Source of the DNA: Candidatus Francisella endociliophora
Lineage (GTDB): Bacteria > Pseudomonadota > Gammaproteobacteria > Francisellales > Francisellaceae
Direction of reading: 5' to 3'
DNA: 64,000 bases
NCBI RefSeq assembly: GCF_000764555.1
Contig: NZ_CP009574.1
Location: 124,001-188,000 of the forward strand
The translations under genes were made by a program, and so were the position numbers. Of this stretch, positions 26,993-36,069 are shown one piece after another (position 1 is the stretch's first letter; every line of letters starts with the position of its first letter). The notes below the pieces were generated by a model. That model saw only the letters and a program-made list of their open reading frames with translations, did not search any database and was not told the DNA's origin.

Positions 26993-28801
26993 ATGGCAAA
27001 AAGAATCTCAAATGCATTTATAAAAGAGTTAGTTGCTACTGCTGATATTGTTGATGTTGTATCTAGATATGTAAATCTTAAAAAATCAGGCAAAAACTAT
27101 AAAGGGTGTTGTCCTTTTCATAATGAAAAGACTCCTTCATTTTTTGTAGCACCAGATAAAAATTTTTTTCATTGTTTTGGTTGTCAAGAATCTGGCGATG
27201 CTCTTACTTTTATAAAAAAAATTAATAATCTTGAATTTATTGATGCTGTAAAAAATCTTGCAGAAACTGTTGGTAAACTGATTGAGTATGAGAACTACTC
27301 ACAAGAAGACATTCAAAAAGAGCAACTTTATAATAAATGTATTAGCTTTTTAGAAACTACACAAAAGTACTATCGTTGGAATCTTGGGAATTCTACGATG
27401 AAAGATAAAGCTATAAATTATCTTAAAAAAAGAGGAATAGATAGCAATCTTGCAAAATTTTTTGGGATTGGTTACTCATCAGAAGGTTGGAACAATATTA
27501 CCCAGTTGGCAAGATCAATAAAGATCAATAATGAAGTACTTATTGAGACTGGGCTTGTGGTTAAAAATGATAAAGGAAATATTTATGATCGTTTTCGTGG
27601 TCGAATAATGTTTCCCATCAGAAATATTCAGGGTAATGTTATTGCATATGGTGGTAGAGTTATAGATGATAACGATGGTGTCAAATATATTAATTCACCA
27701 GAAACTATAGTTTTCCAAAAGAGTCATATTTTATATGGTCTATATGAGTACAGACAAAAAAAGAAAGAAAATCAAAATACTGTTTCACAAAACTTAGTTG
27801 TTGTTGAAGGGTATATGGATGTTGTTGGATTGGCACAACATGGCTTTTATGGAGCTGTAGCAACTTTAGGGACTGCTTTTTCTCAAAATCATGCAAAGAT
27901 TCTTTTTAGAGAAACTAACTCTGTTGTCTTATGCTTTGATGGTGATAGTGCAGGACAAAATGCAGTTATTAGAACAATTAAAATAATTTTGCCAATACTT
28001 GATGGTAATAAAAAATTAAAGATTTTAACTCTTGCAGATAGCAAGGATCCAGATGATTATATAAAAGAGAATGGTTTAGAAGCTTTTAATATGGCTTTAA
28101 ATAAGTCGGTAGTAGTATCAGATTATTTAATTGATAATTTCACTGATGATAAAGACCTTAGTAAAGCAGAATCTAAAGCAGAGGTTTTAGAAAATTTGAA
28201 GAGTTTTGTCTATGATGTTCAAGAAAATATTTATTCAGAAAGCATTATAGCAGCTGTAGCAGATAAAATAGGTCTAAAGACAGAACAAGTAAAAAAATTA
28301 TTAAAGAAAAAAAGTTCTCCTAATAACAGTATTAATAGGCAAGATAATTATAGTAATCTAACACAAAAAAGGCTTTCAAAAACTCTTTTGCTTGAGGAAA
28401 CAGTGTTAGCCGAATTGTTAGTTAATTTAACAGATTTTAAAATCTTACAAGAACATAATGATTTTGAAATATTTAGCGCATCAAAAAACCTTGATATTTT
28501 GGCAAAAAGCTTGAAAATTCTTAAAGAAGACTCATCTAATGAAATTGAAGCTGTTATACTTATACAGTTATTGACAGAGGACTATCCTGACTATAGAGAG
28601 TATTTCTTTGAATTGTTAAGCTATGGAATTCAAAATACTTTGAAAAAATATGCTGATGGTAAGTATCAAGAACAGATGAAAGAAATGCTAAAAAGAGTTG
28701 AAAACTCTAGTGTAAAAAAAAGGCTAAAATATCTAGGTACATTACCTTTTAGAACTGATGTTCAAGAAATGGAGCGTAAGTACCTAGTAGCAAAGCTATA
28801 A
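26993..28801 (+). CDS. dnaG: DNA primase
   Basis: 602-residue bacterial primase. The N-terminal zinc-binding domain has CCPFHNEKTPSFF and FHCFGC (CHC2 type). The catalytic core follows with YGGRVIDDNDGVKYINSPET and the TOPRIM motif VVEGYMDVVGLAQ plus LCFDGDSAGQNA. A C-terminal helicase-interaction domain ends near 602. It makes RNA primers and partners with DnaB, encoded at 14330. It lies 36 bases before rpoD. Confidence 0.96.
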   Translation: MAKRISNAFIKELVATADIVDVVSRYVNLKKSGKNYKGCCPFHNEKTPSFFVAPDKNFFHCFGCQESGDALTFIKKINNLEFIDAVKNLAETVGKLIEYENYSQEDIQKEQLYNKCISFLETTQKYYRWNLGNSTMKDKAINYLKKRGIDSNLAKFFGIGYSSEGWNNITQLARSIKINNEVLIETGLVVKNDKGNIYDRFRGRIMFPIRNIQGNVIAYGGRVIDDNDGVKYINSPETIVFQKSHILYGLYEYRQKKKENQNTVSQNLVVVEGYMDVVGLAQHGFYGAVATLGTAFSQNHAKILFRETNSVVLCFDGDSAGQNAVIRTIKIILPILDGNKKLKILTLADSKDPDDYIKENGLEAFNMALNKSVVVSDYLIDNFTDDKDLSKAESKAEVLENLKSFVYDVQENIYSESIIAAVADKIGLKTEQVKKLLKKKSSPNNSINRQDNYSNLTQKRLSKTLLLEETVLAELLVNLTDFKILQEHNDFEIFSASKNLDILAKSLKILKEDSSNEIEAVILIQLLTEDYPDYREYFFELLSYGIQNTLKKYADGKYQEQMKEMLKRVENSSVKKRLKYLGTLPFRTDVQEMERKYLVAKL

Positions 28802-28837
28802 ACATTTAAAATAAAAATATCTATTTTGGAGTATTAG

Positions 28838-30571
28838 ATGACAAGAGAAGATTTACTCTCAGATTTAAAAGACTTGATAGTCGATGGTAAAGAAAGAGGA
28901 TATCTAACTAGAGCCGATATCTTGGATGCCTTACCTGGTGATGTTTCTGAAGATCCAAAAGTATATGAAGAAATAGAAGCTATACTTGTTGATAATGGTA
29001 TTGATGTTTATGATAGAACACCTCAAATAGAAGAGGTTGATGAGAGAAAGGTTAGTGAAGCTAATCTTGATGATTTAAAAGGAAAAACTTCTGATCCTAT
29101 ACGTATGTATATGCGTGAGATGGGAATTGTAGATCTTTTGGATAAAAAAGGTGAAACAGAAATCGCGGTAAGAATTGAAGAAGGTACTACAGAAGTATTT
29201 AGCACAATTCTAAGTTATCCAATTGTAATCAAAACATATATTGAGCGTTTTCGCGAAGTTGAAGAAAAAGCGATAGACTATATGGCTTCTCAGGACATTG
29301 AAGAAGAGCCTGTTGCAAAGTATGTTCGTTTTAATGAAATTATGGCTGGTTTTAGTGATGAACAAGTTTCTGAAGAAAAAGTAGCAGAAGATGATCATGA
29401 TGAAAAGATTGACACACAAAGAGCGTATGAGTTTTTTGTAAATCTTGAAAAAATGTTTGAAGAGTATCAAGCAAAACCAACTAAAAAACAATATGCAAAT
29501 ATTGTTAAAGAGTTTGAATGTTTAAGACTATCAACATCTCATTTACAAAAATTAGTAGACTATATTCGTTTACCTTATGCAAGAGTTAAAGAGTTCGAGA
29601 GAAAAATTCTAAGACTATGTGTTGAAAGAGCAAAAACACCAAGACAAGAATTTATTGAAATTTATACTATAGGGTCTACTGAGTGGCTTAAACCATTAAT
29701 TAAAAAGTATAGGTTTACAGATAATACAATTCGTGAGATTGAAAACCTTACTAAGCAAATTAATCAATTCCAAGATCTAATGATGATGGATATTGAAGAG
29801 CTTAAAAAGGTAAATCTTGAAATCTCTAAGAGTGAAGCAAAAATTACTCAAGCAAAAAAAGAGATGATTGAAGCTAACTTAAGATTGGTAGTTTCGGAAG
29901 CTAAAAAATATACAAATAGAGGTTTACATTTCTTAGATATTATCCAGGAAGGTAATATCGGTCTAATGAAAGCTGTAGATAAGTTTGACTATCGCAAAGG
30001 ATTTAAGTTCTCTACTTATGCTACTTGGTGGATTCGTCAGGCAATAACTCGTTCAATTGCCGATCAAGCTAGAACAATCCGTGTCCCTGTACATATGATT
30101 GAAACTATAAATAAGGTAAATAGAATCAAGCGTCAAATCCTACAAGAAAAGGGGCGTGAGGCTACTGAAGAAGAGATTATTGAACATACACCAAATATGA
30201 CTAAAGATAAGCTGAAGAAGATTCTTAATATTTCTCATACGCCAATATCTATGGAAAGTCCAATTGGTGATGATGAAGACTCAACAGTTGGTGACTTTAT
30301 TGAAGATAAAAATAATTACTCCCCAATAGAGGCTGCTAATTTAGAGAACTTAAGAGAAGCTATAAAAGAGCTTATCGAGACAGGTCTTACAGAAAGAGAA
30401 GCAAAAGTTCTAATGATGCGTTTTGGTATTGGTATGAATACCGATCATACTTTAGAGGAAGTTGGTAAACAGTTTAATGTTACTAGGGAGCGTATTAGAC
30501 AGATTGAGGCAAAAGCTCTTAGAAAACTTAAACATCCATCTAGATCTTCATTCTTAAAGACATTCTTATAA
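28838..30571 (+). CDS. rpoD: RNA polymerase primary sigma factor (sigma-70)
   Basis: 577-residue primary sigma factor with regions 1.1 (acidic N-terminus), 1.2 ([11 protein letters not shown]), the non-conserved spacer, region 2 ([20 protein letters not shown], then WWIRQAITR for -10 recognition), region 3 and region 4 ([17 protein letters not shown], -35 recognition). It is somewhat shorter than the 613-residue E. coli protein, mainly in the spacer. It directs housekeeping transcription and completes the rpsU-yqeY-dnaG-rpoD cluster. No clear terminator follows. Confidence 0.97.
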   Translation: MTREDLLSDLKDLIVDGKERGYLTRADILDALPGDVSEDPKVYEEIEAILVDNGIDVYDRTPQIEEVDERKVSEANLDDLKGKTSDPIRMYMREMGIVDLLDKKGETEIAVRIEEGTTEVFSTILSYPIVIKTYIERFREVEEKAIDYMASQDIEEEPVAKYVRFNEIMAGFSDEQVSEEKVAEDDHDEKIDTQRAYEFFVNLEKMFEEYQAKPTKKQYANIVKEFECLRLSTSHLQKLVDYIRLPYARVKEFERKILRLCVERAKTPRQEFIEIYTIGSTEWLKPLIKKYRFTDNTIREIENLTKQINQFQDLMMMDIEELKKVNLEISKSEAKITQAKKEMIEANLRLVVSEAKKYTNRGLHFLDIIQEGNIGLMKAVDKFDYRKGFKFSTYATWWIRQAITRSIADQARTIRVPVHMIETINKVNRIKRQILQEKGREATEEEIIEHTPNMTKDKLKKILNISHTPISMESPIGDDEDSTVGDFIEDKNNYSPIEAANLENLREAIKELIETGLTEREAKVLMMRFGIGMNTDHTLEEVGKQFNVTRERIRQIEAKALRKLKHPSRSSFLKTFL

Positions 30572-30670
30572 AATCTTTAATACTTCACATTTCTGCTAGT
30601 TTCTTTCTTTATAGTCTTTATCTATAGTTATTAATTTTGTTATACTCGCCAGATATATAGGAGTATAAAC

Positions 30671-31918
30671 ATGAAAAAGATAATAGTTATTGGAGCAGGT
30701 TTTGTTGGAGTTAATTTCCTTAACAAAATAGTAAAGCAAAAGAGTAGAGAATATGATATTACTTTGTTTGATAAAAATAATCATCATGTCTTTCAGCCAA
30801 TGTTATATCAAGCAGCAACGGCTTTTATTCCTTTAAATAACGTTGTCTATCCTATAAGGAAACTATTTAATCAAAAAAATATTAAATTTAAAATGGAAGA
30901 AGTTATTGATATATTACCTAATAAACAATCAATAAGGACTATTCATAATACCTTGTATTATTACGATTACCTAATTATTGCAACAGGAGTTAGGTATGAT
31001 TTTTTTGGTAACTCAAACTGGGAAAAGTACACTCTTTCTTTAAAAACAGCACAAGATGCACAAAATATTAAATCACATATACTTGAACAATTTGAGCTAG
31101 CTGAAATTGCTCAATCAAAATCAGAAAGAGACTATTATTTAACTTTCATAATTATAGGAGGAGGAGCTACAGGTGTTGAAATAACAGGAGCCATATTAGA
31201 CTTATTACATACTGATTTTCTAAAAACTTATAATAATTTCTCAGTGGCTGATATCTCTATTATATTAATTGAGGCAAGCAAATCTATTCTTTCGGTATTC
31301 CCCGAAGATTTATCAAATCATGCATATACTTCTTTGAAGTATCGAAATGTTAATATTCAACTTAAAGAACCCGTGACAAATATTTCTGAGGGTTTGGTAA
31401 CCACTGAAAAAAATACCTATAATGGTGCTACAATTATATGGAGTACTATATTAAAAGGAGAAGGCTTAGGTGAATGGATGAGTAATCAACTTAATAATCA
31501 AGGTAAGATTAAAGTTTCAGATGATTTAACTCATCCAGATTTTCAAAATATATATTTGGCAGGCGATATTTCATATATAGAAAATAATCCCTTACCAGGC
31601 TTAGCCTCTGTTGCAAAGCAACAAGGTAAATATATTGCTAGTAATATAGTGAGAAAAGAAAAAAGCAGAAAATTAAAACCTTTTAAGTATAAAGATCTTG
31701 GTAGTATGGCAATTATTAAGAAACATGAGGCTATAGCTAATATTTTTGGCTTGAAATTTAAGGGGAAACTTGGTTGGTTTATTTGGGGCGGTGTACATAT
31801 AACTTTTCTAATAAGTATAAGGAATAAATTTGTAGTTGGTTTTAATTGGCTGACCTATTATCTTTTCAAAAGAATAGGCTCTATTGAATTTATAAAAACT
31901 AAAAAAAAGAAAAAATAA
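30671..31918 (+). CDS. ndh: Type II NADH:quinone oxidoreductase-like FAD protein
   Basis: 415-residue two-dinucleotide-binding flavoprotein. The FAD site is KKIIVIGAGFVGVNF followed by HHVFQPMLYQAAT, a feature of NDH-2 enzymes. The NAD site is IIIGGGATGVEITGAI, and the second FAD motif is IYLAGDISYI. A C-terminal hydrophobic/basic tail (LGWFIWGGVHITFLIS) fits peripheral membrane binding. It would pass electrons from NADH to quinone without pumping protons. It is a single gene with its own spacing from rpoD; the tail is lysine-rich. Confidence 0.85.
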   Translation: MKKIIVIGAGFVGVNFLNKIVKQKSREYDITLFDKNNHHVFQPMLYQAATAFIPLNNVVYPIRKLFNQKNIKFKMEEVIDILPNKQSIRTIHNTLYYYDYLIIATGVRYDFFGNSNWEKYTLSLKTAQDAQNIKSHILEQFELAEIAQSKSERDYYLTFIIIGGGATGVEITGAILDLLHTDFLKTYNNFSVADISIILIEASKSILSVFPEDLSNHAYTSLKYRNVNIQLKEPVTNISEGLVTTEKNTYNGATIIWSTILKGEGLGEWMSNQLNNQGKIKVSDDLTHPDFQNIYLAGDISYIENNPLPGLASVAKQQGKYIASNIVRKEKSRKLKPFKYKDLGSMAIIKKHEAIANIFGLKFKGKLGWFIWGGVHITFLISIRNKFVVGFNWLTYYLFKRIGSIEFIKTKKKKK

Positions 31919-32136
31919 TCATTTTTTTATATAACCATAGTTCTTCCTACTCTATCAACTCCATCTCTCTCCCACATATATGCGAGCTTATATGGCTATC
32001 CAAATTCTTATTTACCTATAAGCTAAGGCTATTTATCATAATTTTCTTATAACTAAACTCAATCGTAAAAAGGTTTACTGCTATTTGATATGGATGTTAG
32101 TGTAAAGGTGCACATAAACAAAAAGGAGGTGCAAAT

Positions 32137-32340
32137 ATGAATAAACATGAAGCAAAAGGCAAGTGGGAACAGTTTAAGGCTAAAGTAAAAAGTAAGTATG
32201 CTGAACTTACTGATGATGATTTAAAAAAGATTGAAGCTGGCACAGAAAAACTAGCTGGTAAGCTACAAGAAAAATATGGTATCAGTAAAGAAAAAGCTGA
32301 AGAGCAAGCAAAAGAATTAGAACGTGACTTTAACTCATAA
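32137..32340 (+). CDS. CsbD family stress protein
   Basis: 67-residue acidic/basic helical protein with the CsbD pattern: HEAKGKWEQFKAKVKSKYAE near the start, then LTDDDL, and a C-terminal KAEEQAKELERDF. CsbD proteins are induced by general stress in several bacteria, function unknown. A strong AAGGAGGTG site precedes it. It is the first gene of a small stress-gene run that continues to 34567, and the next gene begins 17 bases later. Confidence 0.85.
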   Translation: MNKHEAKGKWEQFKAKVKSKYAELTDDDLKKIEAGTEKLAGKLQEKYGISKEKAEEQAKELERDFNS

Positions 32341-32357
32341 AAAGAGGAGAGAAAGCA

Positions 32358-32654
32358 ATGAAAAAAATTACTATTTTAACTACAGCAGTATTAGCAGCGT
32401 CAAGTATAGCAACTGGATACGCAGCAACTGATAATAGTGATTCATTGATGAATCAAGCCGGCGAGAAACTCAATGATGCAGGTGATGCAGTAGCGACATC
32501 TACTAAAAATGCATATTACAGTGCAAAAGATGCTGTAACTCCAGATGCTTCCGATAAGGTTGAAGATGCAGCTGAGGATACTAAATCTGCTGCAACTGAT
32601 AAGTTAGAAGAAGCTTCAGACTCCGTAGAAGAAGCAGGAGATAATGTCAGTTAA
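32358..32654 (+). CDS. Small exported amphipathic-helix protein
   Basis: 98 residues: a signal peptide ending TGYAA, followed by an Ala/Asp/Glu/Ser/Lys-rich mature chain with repeating patterns such as KLNDAGDAV, KVEDAAEDTKSAA and KLEEASDSVEEAGDNV. This repetition suggests a long amphipathic helix, as in LEA-like or YtxH-like stress proteins, but I cannot assign a family. It follows the CsbD gene by 17 bases with a GAGGAG site, so the two are probably co-expressed, likely under osmotic or desiccation stress (inferred). Confidence 0.7.
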   Translation: MKKITILTTAVLAASSIATGYAATDNSDSLMNQAGEKLNDAGDAVATSTKNAYYSAKDAVTPDASDKVEDAAEDTKSAATDKLEEASDSVEEAGDNVS

Positions 32655-32703
32655 TCTAGCTGTCGAAGTTGAAAATAAAACACATAATAAGAAAATGTGT
32701 AAT

Positions 32704-32861
32704 ATGAGTAGACTTTTAACTCAAGAAAAAAGGGGTACAATTCAAAGCAAAAATCATATAAAGATACGTTAGTTTTGCATAATATGTTAGAAGCGTTCGA
32801 AAAAGCTCCTGGGTTTGATAAAAATAATTGGCCAAGTACTGCCTCAGAATATTGGAGCTAA
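32704..32861 (+). pseudogene. Small ORF broken by one-base frameshift (putative)
   Basis: From ATG 32704 the frame reads MSRLLTQEK and then hits a run of six A followed by four G. Beyond it, the frame shifted by one base stays open to a TAA ending at 32861 and reads KGYNSKQKSYKDTL..., then LEAFEKAPGFDKNNW and a SEYWS tail. One extra A would join both halves into a 52-residue protein. The downstream part looks protein-like. No good start exists in its own frame. A hairpin (ACACAT 32680-32685 with ATGTGT 32695-32700) lies at its upstream edge. It could be a slippage mutation, a sequencing error or chance. No family recognised. Confidence 0.35.
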
Positions 32862-32942
32862 TAAAAATCAAATTATCTCTTTTTTTAGCCAATGCAAAAA
32901 AGAGATAATCTAATTTTATTTCAATTAAAAGAGGAGGAGATC

Positions 32943-33803
32943 ATGAAAATAGCATCAGAAAAACCTCAACAGCAACCTGGTCTAACTGAGCATATGAGGG
33001 TTAAACCTATACATATGTACAAAGATTATAGCTCTGCAAATAAGTTAAAGGATAAGGTTGCTATAATAACAGGGGGAGACAGCGGTATAGGTAAGGCAGT
33101 CGCTCTTCACTATGTAAAAGAAGGTGCTAAGGTTGGTTTTACTTACCACAAAAGAGAAGAAAAAGATGCAGAAGAGACTTTAAACGAATTGTACAAACTT
33201 ACTGATAATAAAGCTAATATTATAGCATTTGAAGTAGATGTTAGAGATATTCAGCAGTGTAAGAGTTTTATTAGTAAAGTGTACAAGCACTTTGGAAAAA
33301 TAAATATATTAGTGAATAATGCTGCGGTCCAATTTCCAAAGAATGACTTTAAAGAAATATCAGATAATCAGTTAAAAACGACATTTGAAACTAACTTTTA
33401 CCATTGTTTTTATACTACAAAAGCAGCATTAGAGTATATGCAAAAGGGTGATTGTATTATAAATACAGCTTCTGTAACTTCATATAAAGGAAAACCTGAT
33501 TTGATCGACTATTCCTCTACCAAAGGAGCCATTGTAGCTTTTACTAGATCACTAGCTAAAAATATTATTGATAAGGGAATAAGAGTCAATGCAGTAGCAC
33601 CTGGACCTGTTTGGACACCGTTGATTCCCTCAAGTTTTGAAAAAGAAAAAGTAGAAGATTTTGGTAAAGCATGTCTATTGGGAGAACCTGCACATCCAGC
33701 TGATATAGCTCCAGCATATGTATTTTTAGCTAATGAAATAGAAAGTAAGTACTTTATAGGGCAAGTATTACATCCAAATGGTGGGGAAATAGTAAATGGT
33801 TAA
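32943..33803 (+). CDS. SDR family oxidoreductase, YghA/general stress protein 39-like
   Basis: 286 residues with an extended N-terminus (PQQQPGLTEHMRVKPIHMY) that is characteristic of the YghA/YdaD-type SDRs. Then come the cofactor motif TGGDSGIGKAVA, NNAAVQFP, and the catalytic YSSTKGAIVAF with Tyr and Lys present. A PGPVWTPLIPSSF loop and C-terminal GQVLHPNGGEIVNG complete it. The start at 32943 is set by GAGGAGGAG just upstream. Members are induced by general stress and may reduce aldehydes. It belongs to the stress-gene run and is 17 bases before the ChaB gene. Confidence 0.87.
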   Translation: MKIASEKPQQQPGLTEHMRVKPIHMYKDYSSANKLKDKVAIITGGDSGIGKAVALHYVKEGAKVGFTYHKREEKDAEETLNELYKLTDNKANIIAFEVDVRDIQQCKSFISKVYKHFGKINILVNNAAVQFPKNDFKEISDNQLKTTFETNFYHCFYTTKAALEYMQKGDCIINTASVTSYKGKPDLIDYSSTKGAIVAFTRSLAKNIIDKGIRVNAVAPGPVWTPLIPSSFEKEKVEDFGKACLLGEPAHPADIAPAYVFLANEIESKYFIGQVLHPNGGEIVNG

Positions 33804-33820
33804 AAGCGGAGGAGAACAGT

Positions 33821-34051
33821 ATGCCTTATAATAAGATAGCTGAGCTGCCAAAAGGAGTACAAAATGTACTGCCTAAACATGCTCAAAATATTTATCAGTC
33901 AGCTTTTAATAATGCTTGTACAGAATATAAAGATAAGGGTAAAAGAAAAACTAATGAGGACTTAGAAACTATTGCCCATAAAGTAGCATGGTCAGCTGTA
34001 GAGCAGCAGTACTATAAAGATGAAGAAACTGGTAATTGGTATAAAAAATAA
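33821..34051 (+). CDS. ChaB family protein
   Basis: 76-residue ChaB-type protein: MPYNKIAELPKGVQNVLPKH..., then IYQSAFNNAC and VAWSAVEQQYYKDEETGNW. ChaB was named as a regulator of the E. coli cation antiporter ChaA, but its biochemistry is poorly defined; no ChaA is encoded nearby. It sits in the stress-gene run between the SDR and the host-attachment-like protein, a grouping seen in environmental proteobacteria. Confidence 0.85.
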   Translation: MPYNKIAELPKGVQNVLPKHAQNIYQSAFNNACTEYKDKGKRKTNEDLETIAHKVAWSAVEQQYYKDEETGNWYKK

Positions 34052-34090
34052 TATTTATATATTTAAATTAGATTTTCATAAGGAGATAAT

Positions 34091-34567
34091 ATGAAAAAAT
34101 GGTTAATTATAGCTGATTCAGCTACTGCAGAAATTTATTGTATTAATAATTCAAACGACTCTGTTGATGAATTTCACCCTCCTGTTAAGCTAGTAGATAA
34201 GTTATCACACCTAGAGAGCAAGCTTAAAGATAGTGAGCTAATGACAGATAAGCCAGGTGGACATATGTCGAATAGGGGGAGCTTTAATGTATATGAGCCA
34301 TCAACCAGCCCTCATGAAGCAGAGAAAAAGGACTTTGCAAATATTTTAGGCAACTATCTTAAAATACAAAGTGATAAAAATGAATTTGATGGGCTTATAA
34401 TTTGTATGGAACCTGGATTTACAGGAAAGGTAATACAGAATTTAACTAAGGATGTAGAGAGAAAAATATTTAAAAAAATTCAGAAATATCTCATGAACTT
34501 ACCTGAAAATGAAAAAATGCGTTTTATTTCAGATATATGCAAGGAGGTATCATCTGAAATTATATAA
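34091..34567 (+). CDS. Host attachment protein family (eRF1-like fold)
   Basis: 158 residues, beginning KKWLIIADSATAEIYCI with DKPGGHMSNRG and YEPSTSPHEAEKKDFANIL, as in the bacterial 'host attachment' family that was named from a plant-associated bacterium. The family is now thought to share the fold of archaeo-eukaryotic release factor domains; I recall this rather than derive it. The true function is uncertain. It closes the stress-gene run and has an AAGGAG site. Confidence 0.75.
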   Translation: MKKWLIIADSATAEIYCINNSNDSVDEFHPPVKLVDKLSHLESKLKDSELMTDKPGGHMSNRGSFNVYEPSTSPHEAEKKDFANILGNYLKIQSDKNEFDGLIICMEPGFTGKVIQNLTKDVERKIFKKIQKYLMNLPENEKMRFISDICKEVSSEII

Positions 34568-34692
34568 GTTATTTGGAGCTATGTAAGTCCATCTTTATTT
34601 TTATTGAGCCTAGTGGTTAAAAATGCAAACTTGCCTACTGGTTGAATTCTAGTTTATTATTTATAATTGTGCTGTGAGGAATAGCTTTTATA

Positions 34693-34730
34693 ATCATAAA
34701 TATGCTATAAACTATTAAAGTATTTATGAT
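34693..34730. repeat. Inverted repeat upstream of the DUF3568 gene
   Basis: Perfect 10-bp arms ATCATAAATA (34693-34702) and TATTTATGAT (34721-34730) with an 18-base centre. It lies 23 bases before the GTG start of the next gene and may be an operator or mRNA structure. No regulator is implied by the sequence itself. Confidence 0.5.
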
Positions 34731-34753
34731 AATAGCTTGAGAAGAGCAGTAAA

Positions 34754-35143
34754 GTGTTTAATTTCTTAAGAAGAGTTGGTGTACTACTTCTTTTATTAGG
34801 AGTATTAAATAGTTGTATACTTTTTGTACCTTATGCAATTGACCAAGAAGCGACATATTCTGAAAATTTTAACTATCCTGCTAAATCAGTTGCTCAAGCA
34901 GTATTAGATCAGTTTAGACATAATCAAAATATCACATTAACTGAGAAAACTCTTACTAATGAAAAATCACGAATTAATGGTAAGGTTGATTCAAGAAGAT
35001 ATAAAGGTACATTTGAGATTACAATTAGCGAGATTACTCCGACTTCATCAACTTTAGAAATTAAATATGATATTTTTGGTGATAAAGTTAGATCTCAAGA
35101 GTTATTGCAAGATGTAGAAGATGATTTACATCAGAATTATTAA
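34754..35143 (+). CDS. Lipoprotein, DUF3568-like
   Basis: 129 residues starting at a GTG. The signal peptide ends LLGVLNSC, a good lipobox. The mature part is short and includes [20 protein letters not shown] and [25 protein letters not shown], patterned like the DUF3568 lipoproteins seen in Francisella. Function is unknown. It converges with lipB with a 4-base overlap. Confidence 0.65.
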   Translation: MFNFLRRVGVLLLLLGVLNSCILFVPYAIDQEATYSENFNYPAKSVAQAVLDQFRHNQNITLTEKTLTNEKSRINGKVDSRRYKGTFEITISEITPTSSTLEIKYDIFGDKVRSQELLQDVEDDLHQNY

Positions 35144-35748
35144 TTTTCTAGCAGAGTAATAAATTCTTTAACATATTGTTCTTGGATCATCTGAACATTA
35201 GACTTTTTAAAATCAGTAATTTGGCACATTTCTAAGCCACTATATCCACAAGGATTAATATAACTAAATGGTGTTAAATTCATATCTGTATTAATAGCTA
35301 TACCGTGATAACTTCTACCTTGTTTAATTCTTAGTCCAAGTGAAGCAATTTTTTTATCATTAATATATATTCCATGAGCACCTTCTATAGTATGTGCCTT
35401 TAAGCCATAATATTTTTCAAACATATTTAAGCAAGCTTTCTCTACATTAGTAACTAATTTTTTAGCACCAAGCTTACTTCTCTTTACATCAAGTAAAAAA
35501 TATATAATAGCTTGCCCAGGTCCATGATAGGTAACTTGGCCTCCACGGTCTGTTTCTACTATTGGGATATTATTTAAATTAAGAATATGTTCAGGCTTGC
35601 CATGCTTGCCTTGAGTGAAGACAGCAGGGTGCTCAACACACCAAATCTCATCAGAGGTCTGCTCTGTTCGATTAGCTGTGAAATTAACCATTTGTTGATA
35701 TATAGAGCTATAGTCTTGTAAACCAAGTTTTTTAATTAGAATATTCAT
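35140..35748 (-). CDS. lipB: Lipoyl(octanoyl) transferase
   Basis: Transfers octanoyl from acyl carrier protein to lipoate-dependent enzymes. [20 protein letters not shown] and [14 protein letters not shown], which holds the catalytic lysine region, are present, and the catalytic cysteine lies in [10 protein letters not shown]. 202 residues is normal. The order dacA-ybeD-lipB matches the E. coli cluster, but lipA does not follow here. Confidence 0.95.
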   Translation of the reverse strand: MNILIKKLGLQDYSSIYQQMVNFTANRTEQTSDEIWCVEHPAVFTQGKHGKPEHILNLNNIPIVETDRGGQVTYHGPGQAIIYFLLDVKRSKLGAKKLVTNVEKACLNMFEKYYGLKAHTIEGAHGIYINDKKIASLGLRIKQGRSYHGIAINTDMNLTPFSYINPCGYSGLEMCQITDFKKSNVQMIQEQYVKEFITLLEN

Positions 35749-35759
35749 TTAACTATAGC

Positions 35760-36044
35760 TTATAAAACCATATGAACTTCAGGATGACTCGAGATTTCTT
35801 TGTAAATATTATCTAATTGTTCTTTACTGTCAGCAGTAAAGATAGCTGTTATAGATATATATTTACCTGTTTTACTTTCTTTAGTTTTAAAGTCAATTTT
35901 ATCATGATTAGGAACATGCTTCTCAAAGACATTTAGTATAGCTTCAACAGTTTCTTTTTGAGGGTTTGCCATAATCTTGATAGGGAATTCACAAGGAAAC
36001 TCAAAAAAAGTTTCTTGCTGTTTATCATTAGCTTTATCAGACAT
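35760..36044 (-). CDS. DUF493 (YbeD) family protein
   Basis: 94 residues with FEFPCEFPIKIMANP, the YbeD-type N-terminal strand, then a ferredoxin-like fold ending in ITAIFTADSKEQLDNIYKEI and HPEVHMVL. DUF493 proteins are small regulatory-like domains of unknown function, often between dacA and lipB as here. It is probably co-transcribed with dacA (25 bases upstream) and lipB. Confidence 0.88.
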   Translation of the reverse strand: MSDKANDKQQETFFEFPCEFPIKIMANPQKETVEAILNVFEKHVPNHDKIDFKTKESKTGKYISITAIFTADSKEQLDNIYKEISSHPEVHMVL

Positions 36045-36069
36045 TTCAGATCCTTACTTATAGTTTTTA

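Noticed and set aside
29210-29491. 93-codon open frame on the minus strand inside rpoD
   Set aside because: Lies wholly within a conserved gene; its translation is low-complexity Phe/Leu/Ile-rich as expected for an AT-rich antisense frame.
32892-32942. Upstream in-frame start for the YghA-like SDR
   Set aside because: GAGGAGGAG is placed for the ATG at 32943 and family members begin there.
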